Assembly: GCA_002715405.1 (NCBI GenBank)
Contig: PAZD01000047.1
Span: 12,299-22,617, forward strand
Length of the DNA: 10,319 nucleotides
Source: Acidimicrobiaceae bacterium
GTDB lineage: Bacteria; Actinomycetota; Acidimicrobiia; Acidimicrobiales; UBA8592
Direction of reading: 5' to 3'
The number at the start of each line of letters is the position of its first letter. The stretch's first letter is position 1. Under the pieces are notes generated by a model. The model was not told the DNA's origin. It saw only the letters and a list, made by a program, of their open reading frames with translations, and did no database searches. Shown here one piece after another: positions 5,698-10,319 of the stretch. Both the position numbers and the translations under genes were made by a program.

Positions 5698-6218
5698 TCA
5701 TCACTAAAATCATTATCGCTTGAATCGCTGTCAAATGAATCACCATTAATTGTCGTTTTTGCGTAACACTGGTTCGCATAATGTCCTTGCCTTCCACACT
5801 TGTAACATGTAATTGTTTTCTTCTTTGGTGAACTTTTTTTTAATGTTTTTGAATTGGTATACATCCCTCCACGGACATTTTCATAACCATATTTATCAAT
5901 GTATTCTTCAGTATATTCTTGTTCGACATCATCTGAAAAGAATCCCGGAACTTCATCAATTACTTTTGCATTGATTGGTTTAAACTTCTTTGTTACCTTT
6001 GCCCCATTCCCTGAGAAATGCTGATCCATTCTACGATCAACATCTGTTGTCTTACCAACATACTTCTTACCACCTTTAAGGTTCATTTTGTAGATCGCTG
6101 TTGGAGCATTAATATCTTTTGATTCTGTATATCTTGTTGTGTACATAGGAGCCCCTGTTCTCGCATAGGCATCAGGGTTTCGAATTATTTTTCCAGATTG
6201 AGTGTAATATGTCGGCAT
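5691..6218 (-). CDS. GIY-YIG nuclease-domain protein with CCHC zinc knuckle
   Basis: A 175-residue protein. Residues 40-120 match a GIY-YIG endonuclease domain: first motif IYKMNL (42-47), second motif KYVGK (52-56), Arg62/Arg63 and His67 of the DRRMDQH helix, candidate metal-binding Glu104/105 in EQEYTEEYIDKYG, and Asn114 in ENVRGG. Residues 138-151 (CYKCGRQGHYANQC) are a perfect C-x2-C-x4-H-x4-C zinc knuckle, expected to bind single-stranded nucleic acid. The tail is Asp/Ser-rich. GIY-YIG enzymes cut DNA with a single metal ion; in giant viruses such proteins are thought to serve recombination, repair or mobile elements. I chose ATG 6218, not the frame's first ATG at 6287, because the extra 23 codons consist of the promoter element at 6237-6267. 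It is divergent from the ISCU gene. Confidence 0.85.
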   Translation of the reverse strand: MPTYYTQSGKIIRNPDAYARTGAPMYTTRYTESKDINAPTAIYKMNLKGGKKYVGKTTDVDRRMDQHFSGNGAKVTKKFKPINAKVIDEVPGFFSDDVEQEYTEEYIDKYGYENVRGGMYTNSKTLKKSSPKKKTITCYKCGRQGHYANQCYAKTTINGDSFDSDSSDNDFSDDY

Positions 6219-6236
6219 CTTTAATGATATAATTTT

Positions 6237-6267
6237 AAATATTCTTAAAATAAATGTATCAAATTTA
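6237..6267 (-). promoter_or_regulatory. 31-bp promoter element, copy 1
   Basis: Read on the minus strand it starts TAAATTTGATACATTTATTT. It lies 19 bases before the ATG at 6218 and is identical over all 31 bases to 7567-7597, which sits 13 bases before the ATG at 7554. It also lies inside the 75-bp divergent region shared with the ISCU gene (start 6294), where the plus strand offers AAATTTATTATAAAA. Confidence 0.65.
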
Positions 6268-6293
6268 TTATAAAAAATAATATTCAATTATAA

Positions 6294-6755
6294 ATGAATG
6301 TAATGTGTATCCAAAGATTGTATTCTCCAATACGAACATTATTGAATAATTTCAATCAATATTATCATACAAAACTTATAGATCACTATGAGAATCCACG
6401 TAATATTGGAAGTTTAAATAGTATTGAGAATGATGTAGGGACTGGATTAGTTGGTTCGCCTGCGTGTGGTGATGTAATGAAATTAAATATTAGAGTTGAT
6501 GAAAATGGTATTATCACGGAAAGTAAATTTAAAACATTTGGTTGTGGTTCAGCAATTGCTTCTTCTTCATTAGTTACCGAATGGATTCAAGGTAAACATA
6601 TCGACGATGCATATTTAATTACGAATAAGGATATAGCAAAAGAACTTAAATTACCACCTGTAAAATTACATTGTAGTATGTTGGCTCAGGATGCGGTTCA
6701 ATCCGCAATTGAGGATTATGTTAATCAAAAGAATCAAAAACACATACTTTTTTAA
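6294..6755 (+). CDS. ISCU: IscU/ISCU-type iron-sulfur cluster scaffold protein
   Basis: A 153-residue protein, about the length of mitochondrial Isu precursors. ISCU is the scaffold on which cysteine desulfurase sulfur and iron are assembled into [2Fe-2S] clusters before transfer by the HSPA9/Ssq1-type chaperone. All key residues are visible: Cys58 and Asp60 in GSPACGDVM, Cys84 in KTFGCGSAIASSS, His126-Cys127 in KLHCSML, and the chaperone-binding LPPVK at 120-124. The start of the domain, YHTKLIDHYENPRNIGSLN, and VGTGLVG also match eukaryotic Isu proteins better than bacterial ones as I remember them. Residues 1-22 form an extension with Arg8 and Arg14, no acidic residue, and many Asn/Ser/Thr, compatible with a mitochondrial presequence. 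It is divergent from the GIY-YIG gene with 75 bp between starts. Viral ISCU is unusual; acquisition from a host is inferred. Confidence 0.93.
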   Translation: MNVMCIQRLYSPIRTLLNNFNQYYHTKLIDHYENPRNIGSLNSIENDVGTGLVGSPACGDVMKLNIRVDENGIITESKFKTFGCGSAIASSSLVTEWIQGKHIDDAYLITNKDIAKELKLPPVKLHCSMLAQDAVQSAIEDYVNQKNQKHILF

Positions 6756-6762
6756 ATAATCA

Positions 6763-6786
6763 TTAAATATGTCTAACAAATTTGAT
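6763..6786 (+). promoter_or_regulatory. 24-bp promoter element, second copy
   Basis: It matches 4949-4972 with a single mismatch (CTAACAAATTT against CTATCAAATTT). It starts 8 bases after the ISCU stop and ends 32 bases before the ATG at 6819. The mismatch breaks the palindrome, so here only the plus strand reads AAATTTGAT, in agreement with a gene on one side only. Confidence 0.5.
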
Positions 6787-6818
6787 ATCTTTTCTACAAA
6801 TAAAAGAAAATATCAATT

Positions 6819-6944
6819 ATGGGAATGAACGAAATCATGACCGAAGATGTTCCTCAAGGGAAAAAAAAGAAAACAAAGCCAAGTAATGATGATGATAGAA
6901 AGAAGAAGATAGAAATCCATATCGTGTGCTGTACAATTATGTAA
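6819..6944 (+). CDS. Small Lys-rich protein, 41 residues
   Basis: ATG 6819 to TAA 6942-6944. The protein begins MGMNEIMTEDVPQGKKKK, has a middle with three Asp and several Lys, and ends IEIHIVCCTIM with two adjacent cysteines. It overlaps the last 8 bases of the convergent gene at 6937-7554. Its support is mainly the AAATTTGATATCT element (6778-6790), shared with the small gene at 3723, and its A/T-type codons. Gly2 is present, but there is no Ser/Thr at position 6, so myristoylation is not predicted. Function unknown. Confidence 0.4.
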   Translation: MGMNEIMTEDVPQGKKKKTKPSNDDDRKKKIEIHIVCCTIM

Positions 6945-7554
6945 TTGATTTATCGAAATTATAATGGTCTTTCACATTATTAAGGAATCGAAGGACATCT
7001 TGAATTGTTTTTGTCCTCTCGTAACAAATTTTACCGATATTTTCTAACCTACACCTGCTACAATCAATTGATCGAATTTTTTTTTCGTATTCAGAAGGTG
7101 GGTGCGGTTGTGGGGGATTAATGGTGATCTTGTGTAGGTATCCATAATATTCCATTTTCTCATCATACTCTGTTTTACTCATATCGTGGGGTTTTGATCG
7201 TCCACCATAGGGGCCCATATTTCCTCTTGTAATTGTATCAAATTGTTTTTTCAGTTTATTTTCCTTAATTAATTCATTATTATACTTTTTTTTCAGTTCA
7301 TTACGAATAGTCGAAAAATCGACTTGGATGAATTGAATGAATTCATTCTCATCAATTGATTCTTGAATCCCATTTTCTTTTTTTAAGAATACCCGCAATC
7401 CTTTCTTAGGCACAGATTCACCCGCAAGATTTACTTGTTTGTTTTCTGTATCAAACGATTGAAACTCAATATAAGGTTTGAGAACTTCTACCATAAGTTG
7501 AACAAATTGAAGTTCATAGTTACAATTATATTTTGTAAGATCAATATTCTCCAT
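6937..7554 (-). CDS. Unknown protein, possible paralogue of the 5000-5629 protein
   Basis: A 205-residue protein from ATG 7554, with a 31-bp promoter element 13 bases upstream that is identical to the one before the GIY-YIG gene. The N-terminus (ENIDLTKYNCNYELQF) recalls that of the protein at 5000 (KNVDLNDYFFNLELHK); both continue to LK-x2-Y-x-E/F and later to an IQV strand (FIQFIQVDF against LIYSIQVEM). Residues 80-105 are a charged helix. Residues 110-155 are Gly/Pro/Tyr-rich. Residues 165-177 hold C-x2-C-x8-C (CSRCRLENIGKIC), which might bind a metal if a fourth ligand is present nearby. No membrane span. Family not recognised. Confidence 0.7.
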   Translation of the reverse strand: MENIDLTKYNCNYELQFVQLMVEVLKPYIEFQSFDTENKQVNLAGESVPKKGLRVFLKKENGIQESIDENEFIQFIQVDFSTIRNELKKKYNNELIKENKLKKQFDTITRGNMGPYGGRSKPHDMSKTEYDEKMEYYGYLHKITINPPQPHPPSEYEKKIRSIDCSRCRLENIGKICYERTKTIQDVLRFLNNVKDHYNFDKSIT

Positions 7555-7566
7555 ATTTTGTATTTA

Positions 7567-7597
7567 AAATATTCTTAAAATAAATGTATCAAATTTA
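7567..7597 (-). promoter_or_regulatory. 31-bp promoter element, copy 2
   Basis: Identical to 6237-6267 over 31 bases, 1330 bases away, in the same orientation relative to its gene and at a similar distance (13 bases) from the ATG at 7554. It also lies 26 bases from the ATG of the divergent gene at 7623, where the plus strand reads AAATTTAAAGAT. Confidence 0.65.
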
Positions 7598-7622
7598 AAG
7601 ATAAAAGGTAGAATATATAAAA

Positions 7623-8018
7623 ATGACAAAAAATAGAATTTTTACTCTTCCCGATGAAATACAAACAGATATCTGGAATATGTACTATAATAATTATGTT
7701 ATTAAAGAATTAAAAGAAAAATTACAACCAGGGGGTATCTTAAAACTGAATATGAATATTGGCACAGAAGATAATCGAACATTAGATTTTAATAAATTTG
7801 ATAGAAGGATCTATATAGAATATTTAAATATCTATAATTATGTTTCTGGTTCTAAAAAAATACCCCTTGATTTCCCCGATCAAATAATAAATGAATATCT
7901 TTCTAGAAAGGAAAATCCAGAAAAAAGAAGTCTTTTTAATCCCTTGTATAATAATTTACATGACTTTCGTATTCCTGATGAACAAATAAAAAAATATCTT
8001 AGTAGAATAACTGAATGA
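7623..8018 (+). CDS. Unknown protein, giant-virus LPDEIQ-type N-terminus
   Basis: A 131-residue protein. It starts MTKNRIFTLPDEIQTDIWNM; an N-terminal LP-x-E-I-x-x-x-I-W/Y helix resembles the F-box-like or short LP-D-E-I starts seen in many giant-virus proteins, but only the first helix fits, so no F-box is claimed. The remainder is rich in Tyr, Asn, Ile and Lys (FDRRIYIEYLNIYNYV; IINEYLSRKENPEKRS) and ends in a helical KKYLSRITE. It is divergent from 6937-7554 with 68 bp between starts, and its stop lies only two bases from the stop of the convergent gene at 8021. AT-rich codons. Function unknown. Confidence 0.65.
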   Translation: MTKNRIFTLPDEIQTDIWNMYYNNYVIKELKEKLQPGGILKLNMNIGTEDNRTLDFNKFDRRIYIEYLNIYNYVSGSKKIPLDFPDQIINEYLSRKENPEKRSLFNPLYNNLHDFRIPDEQIKKYLSRITE

Positions 8019-8020
8019 TT

Positions 8021-9376
8021 TTAAACGACCATTTTCTCCTTCGTCTTTGGAACCGCTCGATGTTTTTCATGGAGATGTCCTTCCCTATGTATTATGCGCA
8101 TCCAAATGTCAATTAATTTAATCATATGATCAACAACCTGCTTGCCTGTGGCCTTCATGCTTAACAGCATTGTGTGATCTTCAAAGCGGCCGGTGACGAT
8201 ACCCCGCCCCCTGTCTGATTCATTCAAGAACTTTTCCCAATCCTTTTCGTTACTAATGTCGACGAAACCAGCGGCTCCGGAGTCATCCATTTTGATATCG
8301 CCATCACTATGAGGAATGGGTACGATATTTCTAGTGAAGAAGTAAGGTGCTACATACACGACATCTGGCAGAACAAATATCGGACCCGTAAGGCGCGATG
8401 CCCAGGGCAAGGTCCCTCCTTCCCGTAGTCCGACTGCCTTCTCGTGGCGGCGCAGGATCATCTTCAATTCTAATTGTAGTTGTTGAAGGCGATCATATGA
8501 TTCCTTGTGATCTTTATTTCCCCACGGATCGAGAATTTCGCCCGCCGCCAATTCGGGTGAAGGATTCTCGTACTCCTCCAGCCACTCCCCCTGGTCCTCG
8601 TCCCACGTTAATCTCATGCCCTTCAAGCGCTGCGTCTCGTCGTGTAGGGCCGCAATATCCTGATCGCCCTCGATTATCTCCGCCACCTCTAACGTCTCCG
8701 CAAACACCACCGGTGGCATGTCCCCGCGTCTCTCCCAACCAAACTTGGTTGGAGGGGTTGTACTGACGACGTTCCCGACCCTAATCCCCTGCCTCCACTC
8801 CTCATAATCCATGAGTGAAGCCCAGCTAGGTGGTAACAGATAAAAGAGCTCATTCATTCTATTTTTTATTCCTTTAAAGTCATCTTCTTGGAGCGCTTTC
8901 CACGCGTGTTCTCCCCCCAACACTTTAGAAAGAATCTCCGCCTCTAACGCGGCGTCAAGCGTTCCTGCGCGTGCGGCGAACTCGTCCGCCAGCGGGACGA
9001 TCTGCTTAGGCATCTGTTTAACACGGGTTCCCCGCGACATCCCCACTCCAGCAGCCACACCCCGCTCTAGCGTATTTTGTTGAGCTGATTTTTTTTTAAT
9101 TTTTTTTTTAATCTTTGCCCTTTTTCCGTCCTTTTTCCATAATGGGCGGGAAGGGTGTGTATCAGGGCCACCTTTCCCTCTTGTTCTACGAGTTAATTTT
9201 ACTCTTCTGGATAATTTTATATTTTTCCTTTTATTCTTTCTCTTTGGTTGGCCTTTTGGTTGACCTTTTGGTTTACGGGATGATTTTTTTCTTATATTTA
9301 TCTTTCCTGTATTCTTCTTCTTCTTTTTCTCCTTTTTCTTTTTATTTGCTTGATACGATTTATTTTCTAAACGCAT
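8021..9376 (-). CDS. Unknown protein with Lys/Arg-rich tail and G+C-rich body
   Basis: A 451-residue protein from ATG 9376. Residues 10-97 are extremely basic, with runs of Lys, a doubled GQPK (38-45) and RRVKLTRRTRGKGG, like the basic tails common in giant-virus proteins and fit for nuclear targeting or nucleic-acid binding. The body (about 103-451) is of quite different make-up: Ala/Glu/Leu/Trp-rich (PLADEFAARAGTLDAALEAE; LTWDEDQGEWLEEYENPSPE), with a helical segment at about 290-315 and a C-terminus ending HEKHRAVPKTKEKMVV. DNA for the tail is AT-rich, while DNA for the body (below about 9070) is G+C-rich, like the gene at 2015-2848 and unlike the neighbours. This suggests a fusion of viral tail and acquired body (inference). 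A TAATA repeat lies just upstream of the start. No family recognised. Confidence 0.75.
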   Translation of the reverse strand: MRLENKSYQANKKKKEKKKKKNTGKINIRKKSSRKPKGQPKGQPKRKNKRKNIKLSRRVKLTRRTRGKGGPDTHPSRPLWKKDGKRAKIKKKIKKKSAQQNTLERGVAAGVGMSRGTRVKQMPKQIVPLADEFAARAGTLDAALEAEILSKVLGGEHAWKALQEDDFKGIKNRMNELFYLLPPSWASLMDYEEWRQGIRVGNVVSTTPPTKFGWERRGDMPPVVFAETLEVAEIIEGDQDIAALHDETQRLKGMRLTWDEDQGEWLEEYENPSPELAAGEILDPWGNKDHKESYDRLQQLQLELKMILRRHEKAVGLREGGTLPWASRLTGPIFVLPDVVYVAPYFFTRNIVPIPHSDGDIKMDDSGAAGFVDISNEKDWEKFLNESDRGRGIVTGRFEDHTMLLSMKATGKQVVDHMIKLIDIWMRIIHREGHLHEKHRAVPKTKEKMVV

Positions 9377-9404
9377 TATATAATATAATATAATATAATA
9401 TTAT
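9377..9404. repeat. TAATA microsatellite at a promoter
   Basis: Four perfect TAATA units (9381-9400) with imperfect flanks lie immediately upstream of the minus-strand start at 9376. They form a TATA-like, easily melted tract. Slippage could vary the promoter spacing. Confidence 0.6.
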
Positions 9405-9440
9405 TAAATTTAGATAATAGTGATAGAGATTTAAAATAAA

Positions 9441-10319
9441 TCAGTAGAATAATTGGATTATTTCAACTATTTTCTCAACTGGATTATCTGTCCAATATTG
9501 GATTGTTTCTTTTAGAACATCTATTCTTTTTTTCCATTCTTCTTGTTTTGTTTTAGGAATTGTTAAAATACCATTTTTGTTCATCCTCCAACAAGACCTA
9601 ATAGTATTTCCATCTTCATCAACATACTTGTCAGGGTTAAATCGGATAAATACAATTGGACGATGATGGACATCTTGAGACAATTCCATTAAACGTTTAT
9701 TTTCACATGAACAATCATAATCTGAATGTTTATTTTCATCGATTTCAACAATAACGATATGGGTTCCTAAATCAAGTAATAAATCAGGTCTTTTTTTTGA
9801 ACATCCATCTTGAATTTGTTTGTCATGAACCCATGTAAAATCAGGGAAAGCTTCTTTCACTCGATCAACAACATCTTTTTCTTTTGTTTTGTAGTTCCTC
9901 GATACTTTCTTATCGGGAAATAGATGCATAAAACAGAACATACAATATCCTTCGTAATGTTTCTGTTTCGCGATTGTTTCACACCAAGATGATTTACATA
10001 ACCTCCTTCCTCCACATTCCTTACAATATTCTTTCCTTTTCCCGTGTTCACATTTTTTCTTGGGTTTATATTTTTTAAATTCTTTATCAGGATTACATTC
10101 TTTACACGTATCTTTCCTTTTTTCATGTTTACAGAAAGCATTAGGATTACATTCTTTACACCTATCTTTCCTTTTCCCGTGTTCACATTTTTTCTTGGGT
10201 TTATATTTTTTAAATTCTTTATTAGGATTACATTCTTTACAATATTCTTTCCTTTTCCCGTGTTCACATTTTTTCTTGGGTTTATATTTTTTAAATTCTT
10301 TATTAGGATTACATTCTTT
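9441..10319 (-). CDS. Cys/His zinc-repeat protein fused to a PD-(D/E)XK nuclease domain (5' partial)
   Basis: The minus strand is open from the window edge to a TGA at 9441-9443: 292 residues, N-terminus missing. The Met at 9941 is internal. Residues 3-102 hold four repeats of C-x2-C followed by C-x-H-x6-C-x2-C (for example CEHGKRKEYCKEC), three 27 residues long and one (57-74) shortened to 18. Residues 103-129 are another Cys/His-rich stretch. From about 145 a restriction-enzyme-like fold follows: Arg177-Pro178-Asp179 (KKRPDLLLDLG), then Glu192-x-Asp194-Glu195 and His198 (IVIVEIDENKH), CENKR, and VFIRFNPDKY. The RPD...E-x-D-E-x-x-H pattern is that of a PD-(D/E)XK-like nuclease family I recall from giant viruses and some protists. 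It probably binds and cuts DNA; its target is unknown and a mobile or self-spreading role is possible. Confidence 0.8.
   Translation of the reverse strand, partial: KECNPNKEFKKYKPKKKCEHGKRKEYCKECNPNKEFKKYKPKKKCEHGKRKDRCKECNPNAFCKHEKRKDTCKECNPDKEFKKYKPKKKCEHGKRKEYCKECGGRRLCKSSWCETIAKQKHYEGYCMFCFMHLFPDKKVSRNYKTKEKDVVDRVKEAFPDFTWVHDKQIQDGCSKKRPDLLLDLGTHIVIVEIDENKHSDYDCSCENKRLMELSQDVHHRPIVFIRFNPDKYVDEDGNTIRSCWRMNKNGILTIPKTKQEEWKKRIDVLKETIQYWTDNPVEKIVEIIQLFY
10014..10319 (-). repeat. Tandem coding repeats, 81-bp unit, within the zinc-repeat gene
   Basis: Units of 81 bases code for 27 residues (C-K-E-C-N-P-N/D-K-E-F-K-K-Y..., then C-E-H-G-K-R-K). Three full units and one 54-base unit, which lacks the KEFKKYKPK part, are visible, nearly identical at DNA level including third positions. 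The array runs off the window edge. Such sameness points to recent expansion or homogenisation and makes this a spot where assembly may be wrong. Confidence 0.85.

Noticed and set aside
6219..6287. Upstream ATG at 6287 adding 23 residues to the GIY-YIG protein
   Set aside because: The extra codons cover the 31-bp element, which occurs identically as non-coding sequence at 7567-7597; ATG 6218 gives a natural N-terminus.
8398..9393. Plus-strand frames at 8398-8766 and 9115-9393
   Set aside because: Both are antisense to the continuous 451-codon gene, and the second is simply the complement of its Lys codons read as Phe/Leu/Ser.
9857..10267. 136-codon minus-strand frame of repeated Lys/Asn/Gly residues
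   Set aside because: It is the wrong frame of the 81-bp repeats; the frame with regular Cys/His ligands continues into the nuclease domain.
10014..10319. Repeat array considered as CRISPR-like
   Set aside because: Units are coding, contiguous and in frame, without unique spacers.
1..10319. tRNA or rRNA genes
   Set aside because: I saw no cloverleaf with a TTC-type T-loop and no rRNA-like stretch by eye; a covariance-model scan would settle it.

Overview
The window looks like a piece of a large DNA virus genome of the Nucleocytoviricota, most like the Mimiviridae-type order Imitervirales (inference). The reasons are: short, densely packed, intronless genes on both strands; very AT-rich spacers; a recurring AAATTTGA element just upstream of start codons, close to the AAAATTGA early promoter known in mimiviruses; a GIY-YIG plus zinc-knuckle protein; a cysteine/histidine repeat protein fused to a PD-(D/E)XK nuclease; a Lys/Arg-rich tail; and many proteins I do not recognise. 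No capsid, polymerase or other hallmark gene is present, so the placement is not firm.

Layout. Positions 1-1007 carry a partial coiled-coil C-terminus, a small membrane protein (254-454) and a protein with an N-myristoylation signal (564-1007). Positions 1008-2850 are richer in G+C: possible gene debris, a doubtful ORF (1397-1828), and a minus-strand membrane/coiled-coil protein (2015-2848) whose real C-terminus seems to lie in another frame down to 1938. Positions 2850-3840 mix a start-less minus-strand gene fragment (3028-3225), a small coiled-coil protein (3263-3571) and a 37-residue membrane peptide (3723-3836). Positions 4014-8018 are a compact AT-rich block: divergent unknown genes (4014-4928 and 5000-5629), a GIY-YIG/zinc-knuckle protein (5691-6218) divergent from an IscU/ISCU iron-sulfur scaffold (6294-6755), a small basic protein (6819-6944) and two unknowns (6937-7554, 7623-8018). 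Positions 8021-9376 hold a protein with an AT-rich, Lys/Arg-rich N-terminus and a G+C-rich body. Positions 9441-10319 hold the C-terminal part of the zinc-repeat nuclease, which runs off the window.

The most notable gene is the ISCU homologue. It keeps all three cluster-ligand cysteines, the CGD aspartate and the LPPVK chaperone-binding motif, is closest to eukaryotic mitochondrial Isu proteins by eye, and carries an N-terminal extension. It would act in iron-sulfur cluster assembly, possibly in the host mitochondrion. It shares a 75-bp divergent promoter with the GIY-YIG gene, and that promoter contains a 31-bp element repeated without a mismatch upstream of the gene at 6937-7554. A second pair of near-identical elements (24 bp, one mismatch) lies at 4949 and 6763. 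This suggests co-timed expression of the 4.9-7.6 kb block. Two apparent single-base frameshifts (near 2120 and 5590) could be assembly errors or real decay.
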